From Pseudomonas agarici (GTDB taxonomy: Bacteria > Pseudomonadota > Gammaproteobacteria > Pseudomonadales > Pseudomonadaceae), in assembly GCF_900109755.1 (NCBI RefSeq), contig NZ_FOAR01000003.1, forward strand, positions 96,604-160,603: a stretch of DNA of 64,000 bases. Reading direction: 5' to 3'. Positions 54,483-64,000 of the stretch are shown here, in pieces. Positions within the stretch are counted from its first letter, which is position 1. Every line of letters begins with the position of its first letter. The notes beneath the pieces are model-generated. The model worked only from the letters and a program-made list of their open reading frames with translations. It was not told the origin of the DNA and ran no database searches. A program made the translations under genes and the position numbers.

Positions 54483-54629
54483 CTGGAAAACCTACAGGGT
54501 ATGGTCGACGACCTGCAAAAGACCAATAGCTACGCGGTGGCCTGGTACTTCCCCTATGCCTACCGCAAGCTGCACAACGAAGCCGACCACTACCATCCCG
54601 GCATCGCCCTGCTGTTCAAGGAGGCTTGA
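54483..54629 (+). pseudogene. C-terminal coding fragment, family unknown
   Basis: A frame reads LENLQGMVDDLQKTNSYAVA, then WYFPYAYRKLHNEADHYHPG, then IALLFKEA and stop. The amino-acid make-up (aromatic-rich, ordered) is that of a real protein end, but no upstream body is joined to it. A 42-residue gene from ATG 54501 is the alternative. I do not recognise it. Confidence 0.35.
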
Positions 54630-54702
54630 GCAAAAGGATTGAACCTGCGTCGACTATGCTTCTCTACTTCTAGACCCGCGTAAGCATCGACGGAGACTCA
54701 GC

Positions 54703-56016
54703 ATGTTCCAGCACAAGCACGCTCTGATCATCCTGCTCGCCAGCGGATTGGCGGCTTGCGGCGAAAGTTCCACCCTGTCGGTGTCCGAGGGCACCGGTCC
54801 CTCTCCCAAGCTTACGGAACCGAACAAGACCCTCCTTCCCACCGTCAATATCGCCCCCGCCATCGGCTGGCCTCAGGGCGCCAAGCCAGTGGCGGCAGTC
54901 GGCACTCAAGTCGCCGCGTTCGCCGAAAACCTCGACCACCCGCGCTGGTTGTATGTGCTGCCCAACGGCGATGTACTAGTTGCCGAGACCAACTCGCCAC
55001 CCAAGCCCGACGACAACCAGGGCATTCGTGGCTGGATTTCCCGTAAGGTCATGGATCGCGCCGGGGCCGGGGTGCCCAGCGCGAATCGCATTACCCTACT
55101 GCGCGACAGCAATCACGATGGGATCGCGGAAACCCGCACGACCTTTATCGACCAACTCAATTCGCCTTTCGGCATGACGCTGGTGGGCAATGACCTGTAT
55201 GTCGCCGACACCGATGCCCTGCTGCGCTTCCACTATGAGCCGGGTGAAACCGTGATCAAGGAACAAGCGGAGAAGATCATCGATTTGCCCGGCGGCCCCC
55301 TCAATCACCACTGGACCAAGAATGTGATTGCCAGCCAGGACGGGGGAAAGCTCTACGTCACCGTTGGTTCCAACAGTAACGTCGGCGAAAACGGCCTGGA
55401 CAAAGAGCAAGGTCGCGCTGCGATCTGGGAAGTCGATCCAGCCACCCGCAGCCACCGGATCTTTGCCTCCGGCCTGCGCAACCCCAACGGCCTGGCCTGG
55501 GAGCCGCAGAGCGGCAAACTGTGGACCGCGGTGAACGAGCGGGACGAGATCGGCAGCGACCTGGTGCCGGACTACATTACCTCGGTGAAGGAGGGCGGGT
55601 TCTATGGATGGCCCTACAGCTATTACGGCCAACACGTGGATGCGCGGGTATCGCCTTCGGACCCGGCCATGGTCGCCAAGGCCATCGCTCCGGACTACGC
55701 CGTCGGGCCGCATACGGCATCGCTTGGACTGACCTTTGCCCAGGGCAGCAAGCTGCCTGAGCCGTTCACCCAAGGGGCCTTTATCGGCCAGCACGGTTCC
55801 TGGAATCGCAAACCACACAGCGGCTACAAGGTGATTTTCGTGCCCTTCGCCGCAGGCAAGCCGAATGGGCAGCCACTGGATGTGCTGACGGGTTTTCTCG
55901 ACGAGGATGAAAATGCCAGGGGCCGCCCGGTCGGGGTAGTCATCGACCAACAGGGCGGCCTGCTGGTGGCGGACGATGTGGGTAACAAAATCTGGCGCGT
56001 GTCCGCCAGTCGTTAG
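54703..56016 (+). CDS. Sorbosone dehydrogenase-like PQQ-type lipoprotein
   Basis: This 437-residue protein has a lipobox (LASGLAAC), so it is probably anchored to a membrane facing the periplasm. The body is a six-bladed propeller of the soluble glucose/sorbosone dehydrogenase type: [68 protein letters not shown] and [16 protein letters not shown]. These oxidise sugars or aldehydes with PQQ; the exact substrate is unknown. Confidence 0.86.
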   Translation: MFQHKHALIILLASGLAACGESSTLSVSEGTGPSPKLTEPNKTLLPTVNIAPAIGWPQGAKPVAAVGTQVAAFAENLDHPRWLYVLPNGDVLVAETNSPPKPDDNQGIRGWISRKVMDRAGAGVPSANRITLLRDSNHDGIAETRTTFIDQLNSPFGMTLVGNDLYVADTDALLRFHYEPGETVIKEQAEKIIDLPGGPLNHHWTKNVIASQDGGKLYVTVGSNSNVGENGLDKEQGRAAIWEVDPATRSHRIFASGLRNPNGLAWEPQSGKLWTAVNERDEIGSDLVPDYITSVKEGGFYGWPYSYYGQHVDARVSPSDPAMVAKAIAPDYAVGPHTASLGLTFAQGSKLPEPFTQGAFIGQHGSWNRKPHSGYKVIFVPFAAGKPNGQPLDVLTGFLDEDENARGRPVGVVIDQQGGLLVADDVGNKIWRVSASR

Positions 56017-56049
56017 TCCGAGGATGAGGAGTTGCCCTTGCGCCGCCCG

Positions 56050-56712
56050 CTAGCGTTTACGACACAAGGTCAACCCATCCCCCACCGGCAACAATGACAG
56101 GTCTACCCGCGAGTCATCCTTCAAGGCCAGGTTCAGTGCCTGGATGGCTCGTGTATCCTCGCTCTGCGCGCCCTCCTCCAGTACCCGGCCGCTCCACAGG
56201 GTGTTGTCAAACATCGCCAGACCACCCCTTCGCAACAGATGCAAGGCGATCTCCAGATAGCGTGGATAGTTCGCCTTGTCGGCATCGATGAACACCAGGT
56301 CGAAGGACCCGCCCTGCCCCTGGCGCTCCAGCTCGGCCAGCGTGTCGAGTGCCGGCGCCAGGCGCAGTTCGATCCGCCCGGACAAGCCAGCCTCCCGCCA
56401 GTAGCGCAGCGCCGTGGCGTTGTACTCGCCAGGCAGGTCGCAGCACAGCAATGAGCCGTCCTCCGGCAGCGCCGACGCCATGCACAAGGCACTGTAGCCG
56501 GTAAAAGTGCCAATTTCGAGCAAGCGCCGGGCACCGGTCAGCTTGACCAGCAGGGCAAGGAATTGGCCTTGCTCGGGAGCCACCTGCCAGCGTGCCATAG
56601 GCAGCGCCTGGGTCTCGTCACGCAAGCGCTTGAGCAGCGGCGTCTCGCGCAGGGAAACGTCCAGCAGGTAGCCGTAGAGAGCATCGTCGAGTTTGAGCGT
56701 GCGAGCGGTCAT
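56050..56712 (-). CDS. SAM-dependent O-methyltransferase, family 3
   Basis: This 220-residue protein has the SAM-binding LLEIGTFTGYSALCMA, the metal-binding FDLVFIDADKANYP, and MFDNTLWSGRV. This is the caffeoyl-CoA/catechol O-methyltransferase pattern. It would methylate a small hydroxylated compound in the cytosol; the target is unknown. Confidence 0.88.
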   Translation of the reverse strand: MTARTLKLDDALYGYLLDVSLRETPLLKRLRDETQALPMARWQVAPEQGQFLALLVKLTGARRLLEIGTFTGYSALCMASALPEDGSLLCCDLPGEYNATALRYWREAGLSGRIELRLAPALDTLAELERQGQGGSFDLVFIDADKANYPRYLEIALHLLRRGGLAMFDNTLWSGRVLEEGAQSEDTRAIQALNLALKDDSRVDLSLLPVGDGLTLCRKR

Positions 56713-56737
56713 GACTACCTCAAGGAGTCAGCGACTG

Positions 56738-56829
56738 GTGGCCTGTACGGTTATAGGGCGAGGAACAGCAACGCAGACCAAGGATTTGTGGCGCCCACAT
56801 TGACTAACAGAACTCACCACACAGGCTGC
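56738..56829. repeat. MITE-like inverted-repeat element, copy 2
   Basis: A 92-bp element, reverse in orientation to copy 1 at 10173. Ends are GTGGCCTGTACGG and, reversed, GCAGCCTGTGTGGTGAGTTC. The shared core GGCGAGGAACAGCAACG is at 56758-56774. It lacks about 60 bp present in copy 1. Its right end supplies the last codons and stop of the NlpC/P60 gene at 56814. Confidence 0.7.
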
Positions 56830-57362
56830 TGGGGATTGAGCGCCAGGTGTTCGGCCGGCAGCACACGCTTGGCATTCAGATAGGCACGCTGCCAGTAGGC
56901 CTTGGACAGGCTGTCCAGTTTGACGGTGCCACCCGTGGCAGGGGCATGGACAAAACGACCTTCACCGACATAAATTCCCGCGTGACTGACCTGGGAGCCG
57001 CCATTAGTCGCGAAAAAGATCAGGTCGCCGGTTTGCAGGGCGTTCTGCGACACATTCGGAGCACGCATCACAATCATTTCACGAGTCGAGCGCGGCAGGT
57101 TGATGCCGGCCATGTCGCGGTACACATAACTGATCAGACCGCTGCAATCGAAACCCGAGTCCGGCGTATTGCCCCCCCAGCGATAGGGTGTGCCGACCAG
57201 GCCCAGGGCACGGAACAGGACATCCTCGGCTTGCGGTGAAGACGGTTGTGGAGCGGCGAAGACCACCGAACGGGCCATTGGCGCAGGCGGCGGAGCATGG
57301 CTGGCACAAGCACCGAGCAACGCGGTCAGGGTGATAAGGGCAATACGGGCCAAGGTCGACAT
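56814..57362 (-). CDS. NlpC/P60 (C40) peptidoglycan endopeptidase lipoprotein 1
   Basis: This 182-residue protein has a lipobox (LTALLGAC) and one NlpC/P60 domain: GTPYRWGGNTPDSGFDCSGLISYVYR with the catalytic Cys, LQTGDLIFFATNG and VSHAGIYVGEGRFVHAP with the His. It cuts stem peptides in the cell wall. The last five codons (QPVW and stop) lie in the repeat element, so the natural C-terminus has been replaced. It is a paralogue of the next gene. Confidence 0.9.
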   Translation of the reverse strand: MSTLARIALITLTALLGACASHAPPPAPMARSVVFAAPQPSSPQAEDVLFRALGLVGTPYRWGGNTPDSGFDCSGLISYVYRDMAGINLPRSTREMIVMRAPNVSQNALQTGDLIFFATNGGSQVSHAGIYVGEGRFVHAPATGGTVKLDSLSKAYWQRAYLNAKRVLPAEHLALNPQQPVW

Positions 57363-57593
57363 ATGCAGAAATCCTGACTGAATGCGGCTTGCTCTGCCGT
57401 GGTGTGAAGAAATCAAAACCGCGCAAGCGAGCTTGCGCGGTCAGACACTCAACAATATGTCAGGATTCTAGCGTCTATGCGCCAAACTTCAAGTATCACT
57501 TTAACTTCGGACGTTTTTTGTACAACCTTGTTCGCTTTCGCGGCTTGGTAGTTAGCCGCCAGACAGGGCCGATGATACTGAAACGTCGAACGA

Positions 57594-58229
57594 TTACCTG
57601 TTGCTGGCCGTGACCGTGGTGGGAGCCATCGCCAAGGCGCGCTTGGCCTCAATGAAGGTCTTGCTCCAGTAACTGTCGCCCAGGTTATCGACCCGGACAC
57701 CACCGCTACGGCGGCTGCTGGAATGGATGAACTGGTCATCGCCCAGGTAGATTCCGGCATGACTGACACGCCCGCGACGACCATTGGTGGCGAAGAACAG
57801 CAAGTCACCCGGCTTGAGCTTGTTGCGGGCAACCAATGGCGCCTTCACGTTGATCATCTCTCGGGTGGAACGCGGCAGGTCCAGGCCCGCTTCCTCACGG
57901 AACAGATAACCGATAAAGCCGCTGCAATCAAAGCCGGAACTCTCGTTGGTGCCGCCGAAATGGTAACGGGTACCGATCAGGGACATGCCGCGCTCAAGAA
58001 TGCTGTCGGCCAGGACGGGCAACTGATAGGGCTTGCTGTCGGAAAACTCGGCGAGCTCTTTTTCCGTGGCCAATTCATCGTCCAATACAACCGAAGATTT
58101 GACACCAGAAACCGGAGCGATTTTGACTGAACTTTCTACCTGCTGTTGCGCAATCGGCGTATGCGCCGCACAACCAAAAAGCAGGGTAACAAGTGCGAGA
58201 GGCACGAGGGGTGCGAAGCGAACTAGCAT
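57594..58229 (-). CDS. NlpC/P60 (C40) peptidoglycan endopeptidase lipoprotein 2
   Basis: This 211-residue protein has a lipobox (VTLLFGC), a linker of about 60 residues and the NlpC/P60 domain: GTRYHFGGTNESSGFDCSGFIGYLF with the catalytic Cys, LKPGDLLFFATNG and VSHAGIYLGDDQFIHSSS with the His. It is tandem to the previous gene with a 231-bp gap and clearly arose by duplication. Start 58229 is chosen; GTG 58235 is also possible. Confidence 0.92.
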   Translation of the reverse strand: MLVRFAPLVPLALVTLLFGCAAHTPIAQQQVESSVKIAPVSGVKSSVVLDDELATEKELAEFSDSKPYQLPVLADSILERGMSLIGTRYHFGGTNESSGFDCSGFIGYLFREEAGLDLPRSTREMINVKAPLVARNKLKPGDLLFFATNGRRGRVSHAGIYLGDDQFIHSSSRRSGGVRVDNLGDSYWSKTFIEAKRALAMAPTTVTASNR

Positions 58230-58461
58230 GGGCACAACCGCGGCTGATTTCTTATGAAGACGCGACTATGCCTTCTATCACCCTCATTTGCAAATTTTAT
58301 GGGACAAAATGTGACTTGGTAGTTTCTTGAAAACATCTAAGGACTTAATACCCCACCGGCTCGCAGGCGCCCGAAAATTGCTTTCGGCGTGGGTTTTGTG
58401 GCGTCTGGAATTTGGCGAAAACCCGCCTACAGCCCCCAATAATGGGGGATTCTACCTGTCG

Positions 58462-59166
58462 TTACCAGCCCAGGGTTTCTTTCAGGAAAGGAATGGTCAG
58501 CTTGCGCTGAGCCTGCAAGGAGGCCTGGTCGAGACGCTCAAGCAACTCGAACAGCGCACTCATGCTACGGGTACCACGGGTCAGGATGAAATGCCCTACT
58601 TCGTCGGTCAGGTGCAGGCCGCGTCTTGACGCACGCAGTTGCAAAGCACGCAATTTATCTTCGTCGGAAAGCGCACGCATCTGGAAGATCAGGGCCAGGG
58701 TCAGACGCGACTTCAGATCCGCCAACCTCACCGGCAATTCACGCGGCGAGGTGGACGCGGCAATCAGTAACCGACGGCCACTGTCGCGCAAACGGTTGAA
58801 CAGATGGAACAGCGCCTCTTCCCAGTCCGCCCGACCGGCGACCACTTGCAGGTCATCCAGGCAGACCAATTCGTATTGTTCGAGGTTATCCAGCAATTCG
58901 ACACCGCGATCCATCAACTCGGCCAGTGGCAGATAGACCGCCGGCTCGCCCATCTGCTCGAAGCGCAGACACGCCGCCTGCAATAGATGGGTACGCCCCA
59001 CGCCATCTTTGCCCCAGAGATAGATCAGACTTTCGGTCCATCCGGCGTCGGCTTCGCATAGCCGCTCGACATAGCCGAGTGCAGCGGCATTGGCGCCTGG
59101 ATAATAGTTGATGAAGGTAGCGTCATCACGCAGACGCACACCTAGGGGCAGCTGAATCGGTTTCAT
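58462..59166 (-). CDS. hda: DnaA regulatory inactivator Hda
   Basis: This 234-residue AAA+ protein matches Hda: N-terminal clamp-binding segment IQLPLGVRLRD, a Walker A region of the form LWGKDGVGRTHLLQA, LVCLDDLQVVAGRADWEEALFHLFN, and LKSRLTLALIFQMRALSDEDK. With the beta clamp it drives hydrolysis of DnaA-ATP and limits initiation. The order perM-hda is usual in pseudomonads. Confidence 0.95.
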   Translation of the reverse strand: MKPIQLPLGVRLRDDATFINYYPGANAAALGYVERLCEADAGWTESLIYLWGKDGVGRTHLLQAACLRFEQMGEPAVYLPLAELMDRGVELLDNLEQYELVCLDDLQVVAGRADWEEALFHLFNRLRDSGRRLLIAASTSPRELPVRLADLKSRLTLALIFQMRALSDEDKLRALQLRASRRGLHLTDEVGHFILTRGTRSMSALFELLERLDQASLQAQRKLTIPFLKETLGW

Positions 59167-59432
59167 GCTGACGGAACAGTTCTAGGGAACCGTTAGAGGC
59201 CTCTGTGTAAAGTCTGCAAAGTTTATACCCGTGACGCCGAGCGCACAATGCAGCGGACCACAAGCAAAATCAAAGGTTTGCGTTGATCGATGAGAATACC
59301 GGCATAACCTGGCAGTCAAAAATGACACCCATCGGCCTGGGAGCATGGCCGGCCCGCGAAGGGCTCTCAATGCCCTTGAACGCTTCGCCGGAGCGCGCCC
59401 GGACCCAGCTCCGCACCTGCGCGAACTCAATA

Positions 59433-60506
59433 TTACAGATTTGCATCCTCCTGTCCGTCATACATATCCGACTCTTTGTAAAGATCATGGACATGCCGCA
59501 CCAGCACCATGATTACCGCCGCCACCGGTAACGCCAGCAGCACACCGGTAAAGCCGAACAGTTCGCCACCGGCGAGAATGGCGAAAATCACCGCAACCGG
59601 ATGCAGGCCGATGCGGTCGCCCACCAGCAAGGGCGTCAACACCATGCCTTCCAGGGCCTGACCGACCATGAACACCGCGACGATGCCGATCATTGGATAC
59701 CAGTCACCACCGAACTGGAACAAGCCGGCAATGAGCGCAGCGCCAATCCCGATCACAAACCCCATGTACGGCACAATGGCTGCCAACCCCGCCAGCAGGC
59801 CGATCAGCAACCCCAGTTCCAAGCCGACCAGCATCAAGCCGCCGGCATAGATCACCCCGAGCGCCAGCATCACCAGTAACTGGCCGCGAACGAACGCCCC
59901 GAGCACCCCATGGCACTCACCGGCTAATGCGACGATATGCCCCTCTTGCTGACGCGGCAGCAGGCTGCGAACTTTCGCCATCATCAGGTCCCAGTCCCTC
60001 AGCAGGTAGAAACTCACCACCGGGATCAGCACCAGGTTGGCCAGCCACCCCATCAGCGCCAGACTCGATGCTGTCGCCTGGGACAGCACTACACCGACAA
60101 TATCAGTGGTCTGGCCCATGTGCTCGCTGATGGCGGCTTTGACTTTATCGAACTTCCAGAAGCCATCCGCCAGGCCGAATTTGTGCTGCGCCCAAGGCAT
60201 CGCCGTGTGTTGCAACCAGTCGAGCATCTGCGGCGCCAGCTCATAGAGCCGGAACAACTGCTTGGCCAGCATCGGCACCAGCACCAATAACAGGGTCATC
60301 AGGATCAGGGTGAACAGGGCGAACACCGCCACCACGCCCCACGTCCGCGACAACCCGAACTTCTCCAACCGATCGACCACGGGGTCGAACATATAGGCGA
60401 GCAGGATGCCCACCAGGAACGGCGACAATATCGGGTGCAGAAAGTACACAAGCACGCACAGCAGGACCGCCGCGCCAAGCCAAATCCATCGACGGGTGTC
60501 GGTCAT
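59433..60506 (-). CDS. PerM/AI-2E family membrane protein
   Basis: This 357-residue protein has about eight membrane segments and the family motifs FLHPILSPFLVGILLAYMFDPVVDRLE and AIVPYMGFVIGIG. Start at ATG 60506 (MTDTRRW) or 60512. The family includes permeases of broad or unknown substrate; the AI-2 role of one member should not be assumed here. Confidence 0.87.
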   Translation of the reverse strand: MTDTRRWIWLGAAVLLCVLVYFLHPILSPFLVGILLAYMFDPVVDRLEKFGLSRTWGVVAVFALFTLILMTLLLVLVPMLAKQLFRLYELAPQMLDWLQHTAMPWAQHKFGLADGFWKFDKVKAAISEHMGQTTDIVGVVLSQATASSLALMGWLANLVLIPVVSFYLLRDWDLMMAKVRSLLPRQQEGHIVALAGECHGVLGAFVRGQLLVMLALGVIYAGGLMLVGLELGLLIGLLAGLAAIVPYMGFVIGIGAALIAGLFQFGGDWYPMIGIVAVFMVGQALEGMVLTPLLVGDRIGLHPVAVIFAILAGGELFGFTGVLLALPVAAVIMVLVRHVHDLYKESDMYDGQEDANL

Positions 60507-60543
60507 GGACAACTCCAGCCTTATATATAGAGGGAAAGATGAA

Positions 60544-61572
60544 CTACCAACGGAAACGCAGCCGTGGTGTCGGTGCCGCGGCGACCGCAGCGGGATCGTT
60601 GACCGCCAACGGCACCTCGCCAGGTGGTACTTCCAACAACTTGGCTAATCCCAATTGTGCCCGCAGTTGCTCGGCGTTACCGCTGACCTGATAGACAATC
60701 CGCTCGCCATCCACGCTCAGAGGTCGACCGCCAAAAGGTTCGAGTAGATGCCCTAGCGCGGCATAGCGCTCCAGGTTCATGCCTTGCACTTCCAGTAACT
60801 GATCGGTGGCCACCCCAGGCTTGACGGCAAAGCGCGGCGCCAGACGCTCACTCACCGCCAGCAGTACGGCATCGGCCAGGGCCGCGGTATCCGCGCCCTG
60901 AGCCACCCCCTGCTCCTTCTGGTCGCCCAGCCAGAGGCGCCATTTGGCCTCCCACTGCGTGCCATTTTGATGGGCGTGTACGGCGAGCAATGCATCGGCG
61001 CCATACCGTTCGGACGCCCCATGCAATGGCGAGGCATCGGCACCTTCGAGGTTCTTCGCGGTGGCGACGATCTGCTCATCCAGGTCGGCCAGCGGCAAGC
61101 GCAGCGGCAGACCGCGATGCACTGCGGCACGACGCAACGGTTCCGCCGCCGACTGCCCGTCGCCCACCAGACTCGAACCCTCGGTGGAGTCGCTCAGCCA
61201 CCAGCCGAGAATCGAGGGTCGATTGCTCCCCCACAGGGCCAGCCCCGCGCCGCGTAAAGCGCGATCGGTGCTCACCGGATCGAAATCCACCTGCAGGCTC
61301 TGCGGCGGCCCGGCATCGTAGCCGTACTGGCTGATGATCTGCCGAGGGTCCTTGCGCACCTCGGCCAGCCCCGGGCTCTGCACTGCCTGGCGGTCGCCGG
61401 TCAGGCGCAGCACGAGGGTTTCCAACGCACGCTGGGTGGCCTGGTTACGTTCATCCGGGGTCTGGCTGCCGACCGGTTCGCGTACCTGATACAAACCGTT
61501 CAGGGTTTCGGCATGAATCGCCAGACTCAGAAGGGAGAGGCAACCGACACTCAATAATTTGAACAAACGCAT
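60544..61572 (-). CDS. DUF2066-domain protein
   Basis: This 342-residue protein has a signal peptide (cleaved after AIHA) and the DUF2066 pattern: LYQVREPVGSQTPDERNQATQRALETLVLRLTG and RPSILGWWLSDS. The gene lies between perM and purM, as usual in pseudomonads. Periplasmic; role unknown. ATG 61572 gives the signal peptide. Confidence 0.85.
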   Translation of the reverse strand: MRLFKLLSVGCLSLLSLAIHAETLNGLYQVREPVGSQTPDERNQATQRALETLVLRLTGDRQAVQSPGLAEVRKDPRQIISQYGYDAGPPQSLQVDFDPVSTDRALRGAGLALWGSNRPSILGWWLSDSTEGSSLVGDGQSAAEPLRRAAVHRGLPLRLPLADLDEQIVATAKNLEGADASPLHGASERYGADALLAVHAHQNGTQWEAKWRLWLGDQKEQGVAQGADTAALADAVLLAVSERLAPRFAVKPGVATDQLLEVQGMNLERYAALGHLLEPFGGRPLSVDGERIVYQVSGNAEQLRAQLGLAKLLEVPPGEVPLAVNDPAAVAAAPTPRLRFRW

Positions 61573-61947
61573 GAAAAATTCCCGACAAGCAGAAAACGGC
61601 GTAAGAGACCGTATAAATACCAACAGACAGGTATGTGACCGCAGCGCAGTGCCATCATTCATACCCTCGTTGAAAGTTTTTCCGCCGTCATAAAGATAGC
61701 AGTTGATAACGCTATACCTTATACAGCCGTACCCGATGCAGCCAGCGTCACCGTCCAGGGATTTTTTTGCGGATATTGCCCTGCCCGTCGGCCCGAGGAT
61801 GGCCGCTGCCGCTCAAGCCTGATAAAATCGCGCGCCTTCGCAGACCGGCGATGACCGGACACCCGGAAAGAACGACTTACACCGCTCCTTCTCGTGTCCT
61901 CGCCCTTCCCGGTCGCCTTCCCTGAATCCCCCCTAAAGGCCTGGATC
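61573..61947. other. Divergent intergenic region, DUF2066 gene and purM
   Basis: This 375-bp gap contains promoters for both directions. AT-rich blocks (TTGATAACGCTATACCTTATACAG near 61701) are candidates, but spacing is not consensus. A GC-rich leader precedes purM. No gene seen. Confidence 0.4.
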
Positions 61948-63006
61948 ATGAGCAAGCAACCCTCCCTGAGCTACAAGGACGCCGGTGTAGACATCGACGC
62001 CGGTGAAGCATTGGTCGAACGCATCAAGAGCGTGGCCAAGCGCACTGCGCGCCCGGAAGTCATGGGCGGCCTGGGTGGTTTTGGCGCCCTCTGCGAAATC
62101 CCGGCCGGTTACAAACAGCCGGTCCTGGTCTCCGGCACCGACGGTGTGGGCACCAAGCTGCGCTTGGCGCTGAACCTGAACAAGCACGACAGCATTGGCA
62201 TCGACCTGGTGGCCATGTGCGTGAACGACCTGGTGGTCTGCGGTGCCGAGCCGCTGTTCTTCCTCGACTACTACGCCACCGGCAAGCTCAACGTCGACAC
62301 CGCGACCCAGGTGGTCACCGGTATCGGTGCCGGTTGCGAACTGTCCGGCTGCTCGCTGGTCGGCGGCGAAACCGCTGAAATGCCGGGCATGTACGAAGGC
62401 GAAGACTACGACCTGGCCGGCTTTTGCGTTGGCGTCGTGGAAAAAGCCGAAATCATCGACGGTTCGAAAGTGGCTACCGGTGACGCCCTGCTCGCCCTAC
62501 CGTCATCCGGTCCGCATTCCAACGGTTACTCGCTGATCCGCAAGATCATCGAAGTCAGCGGCGCCGATATCGAAAACACCCAGTTGGACGGCAAACCGCT
62601 GACCGACCTGCTGATGGCGCCAACCCGTATCTACGTCAAGCCATTGCTCAAGCTGATCAAGGACACTGGCGCGGTCAAGGCCATGGCCCACATCACCGGC
62701 GGCGGCCTGCTGGACAACATCCCACGCGTCCTGCCCAAAGGTGCCCAGGCCGTGGTCGACGTGGCCAGTTGGCAACGTCCGGCGGTCTTCGACTGGCTGC
62801 AGGAAAAAGGCAACGTCAACGAAACCGAAATGCACCGCGTACTGAACTGCGGCGTCGGCATGGTCATCTGCGTCGCCCAGGAACACGTTGAAATCGCCCT
62901 GAAGGTCCTGCGCGAAGCCGGCGAACAGCCTTGGGTCATCGGCCAGATCGCCATCGCCGCCGAGGGCGCTGCCCAGGTCGAGCTGAAGAACCTCAAGGCT
63001 CACTGA
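61948..63006 (+). CDS. purM: Phosphoribosylformylglycinamidine cyclo-ligase PurM
   Basis: This 352-residue enzyme makes AIR from FGAM with ATP in purine synthesis. Motifs are [13 protein letters not shown] at the start, [44 protein letters not shown] and [16 protein letters not shown] 61948 is the family start. Confidence 0.97.
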   Translation: MSKQPSLSYKDAGVDIDAGEALVERIKSVAKRTARPEVMGGLGGFGALCEIPAGYKQPVLVSGTDGVGTKLRLALNLNKHDSIGIDLVAMCVNDLVVCGAEPLFFLDYYATGKLNVDTATQVVTGIGAGCELSGCSLVGGETAEMPGMYEGEDYDLAGFCVGVVEKAEIIDGSKVATGDALLALPSSGPHSNGYSLIRKIIEVSGADIENTQLDGKPLTDLLMAPTRIYVKPLLKLIKDTGAVKAMAHITGGGLLDNIPRVLPKGAQAVVDVASWQRPAVFDWLQEKGNVNETEMHRVLNCGVGMVICVAQEHVEIALKVLREAGEQPWVIGQIAIAAEGAAQVELKNLKAH

Positions 63007-63668
63007 TGTCCGAGCCGATAACCTCGACCTGTAACGTCGTGGTGTTGCTGTCGGGCAGCGGCAGCAACTTGCAGGCCCTGATCGATGACATACAGATTAG
63101 GGGCAATCCGGCCCGCATCGCTGCGGTGATCTCCAACCGCATCGATGCCTACGGCCTGCAACGCGCCAAGAATGCGGGTATCGACACCCGCTCCCTGGAT
63201 CATAAAGCCTTCGAAGGTCGCGAAGCCTTTGATGGGGCCTTGATCGAACTGATCGACGCCTTCAACCCACAACTGGTAGTCCTAGCCGGCTTCATGCGTA
63301 TTCTCAGCGCGGACTTCGTCCGGCACTACCGGGGACGCCTGCTTAATATCCATCCCTCGCTCCTACCCAAGTACAAAGGCCTGCACACCCACCAGCGGGC
63401 GCTGGAGGCTGGCGACAGCGAACACGGCTGCAGCGTACACTTCGTCACTGAAGAACTCGACGGAGGCCCTCTGGTCGTACAGGCTGTGGTTACGGTAGAG
63501 TCTGATGATTCGGCGCAGAGTCTGGCGCAGCGGGTTCATACCCAGGAACACAGGATTTACCCGCTGGCGGTACGCTGGTTCGCCGAAGGGCGCTTGAGCT
63601 TTAGCGGACAGGGTGTTTTATTGGACGGCCAATTACTCACCGCCAGCGGTCATTCGATTCGAACCTAG
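63006..63668 (+). CDS. purN: Phosphoribosylglycinamide formyltransferase PurN
   Basis: This 220-residue enzyme transfers formyl from 10-formyl-THF to GAR. It has VVLLSGSGSNLQALID, the catalytic set in LLNIHPSLLPKYKGLHTHQRAL (Asn and His), and Asp in VTEELDGGPLVVQ. The ATG overlaps the purM stop (TGATG). Confidence 0.97.
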   Translation: MSEPITSTCNVVVLLSGSGSNLQALIDDIQIRGNPARIAAVISNRIDAYGLQRAKNAGIDTRSLDHKAFEGREAFDGALIELIDAFNPQLVVLAGFMRILSADFVRHYRGRLLNIHPSLLPKYKGLHTHQRALEAGDSEHGCSVHFVTEELDGGPLVVQAVVTVESDDSAQSLAQRVHTQEHRIYPLAVRWFAEGRLSFSGQGVLLDGQLLTASGHSIRT

Positions 63669-63676
63669 GAGATTTT

Positions 63677-64000
63677 ATGCGTCGCGCCCTGCTCTTCGCT
63701 CTTACTCTGCTTGCCTTGCCTGTTGTGCAAGCAGCGGATCTTCAACCTTTCTCCGTCAGTTATACCGCCGACTGGAAACAGCTCCCCATGAGCGGTTCCG
63801 CCGAACGTAGCCTGACAAAAAACGCCAATGGCGGCTGGACCCTGAATTTCAAGGCTTCCATGATGATCGCCAGCCTGACCGAGGAAAGCACCCTGCGCCT
63901 CGATAAGGACAAGCTGTTACCGCAGACTTACACCTTCGAACGTGGCGGGCTGGGCAAGGCCAAAAAGGTCAATCTGGATTTCGACTGGACGACCAACAAA
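63677..64000 (+). CDS. DUF3108-domain protein, partial
   Basis: The first 108 codons are in the window. There is a signal peptide (MRRALLFALTLLALPVVQA) followed by PFSVSYTADWKQLPMSGSAE and YTFERGGLGKAKKVNLDFDW, typical of DUF3108 proteins that follow purN in pseudomonads. A TAGGAGA ribosome site precedes ATG 63677. The 3' end lies beyond the window. Confidence 0.85.
   Translation, partial: MRRALLFALTLLALPVVQAADLQPFSVSYTADWKQLPMSGSAERSLTKNANGGWTLNFKASMMIASLTEESTLRLDKDKLLPQTYTFERGGLGKAKKVNLDFDWTTNK

Overview
The window is a contiguous piece of a Pseudomonas chromosome, most likely the P. fluorescens group. This rests on gene content and neighbourhoods (rdgC, ttcA with a Tag-like glycosylase, hda with perM and a DUF2066 protein then purM-purN, a complete late cobalamin operon, an SSS-type hybrid kinase, a GC-rich REP palindrome). 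The species is inferred; no rRNA is present.

Region 1 (1-7150, mostly minus strand) is a decayed type VI secretion effector cluster. In transcription order it has a vgrG 5' stub with an in-frame stop, a frameshifted DUF4123 chaperone gene, a YceK-type lipoprotein, three tandem copies of a DUF3304-like lipoprotein (probable immunity protein), each followed by the 5' end of the lipase gene, then the one intact DUF2235/Tle1 lipase and a PAAR tip protein. A truncated IS256-type transposase lies beside it.

Region 2 (7390-18000) is largely ordinary: an MHS/KgtP-type permease, a secreted protein made of six 14-residue repeats, a flavin-reductase-like protein, a ThDP decarboxylase (AruI-like) with a divergent LysR regulator, a Tag-like glycosylase with ttcA, a Yip1 protein, a SprT-like protein and a CoA-transferase, ending in a broken TauE/SafE gene.

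Region 3 (18100-27750) is a composite insertion at a tRNA-Asp/tRNA-Val pair. Three repeats derived from the tRNA flank (R1 18125-18335, R2 20741-21133, R3 27457-27748) bound two segments. The first is AT-rich and holds a candidate papain-fold effector and a broken IS5-type transposase. The second holds a LysR/DgdA-like pair, a three-gene amino-acid ABC importer without its ATPase, and a class I aminotransferase. The tRNA pair is duplicated at both ends of the second segment.

Region 4 (27880-43000) has rdgC, a guanidine-II riboswitch with a Gdx/SugE exporter, an LplT-PlsC-type fusion, an isochorismatase-type hydrolase divergent from a GlxA-like regulator, a large SSS/PAS/histidine-kinase/receiver protein, rmuC, small proteins of unknown role and a FadL-type porin.

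Region 5 (43147-54170) has an MFS transporter with a coupled 40-residue membrane peptide and a MarR regulator, then a ten-gene cobalamin operon read leftward from a B12 riboswitch. Its genes nearly all overlap by about 4 bp.

Region 6 (54480-64000) has a lipoprotein sugar dehydrogenase, an O-methyltransferase, two NlpC/P60 lipoproteins, hda, a PerM-type protein, a DUF2066 protein, purM-purN, and a DUF3108 gene cut by the window end. A MITE-like inverted-repeat element occurs at 10173, 56738 and, as a single end, 43130. Each time it sits at the stop codon of a gene.
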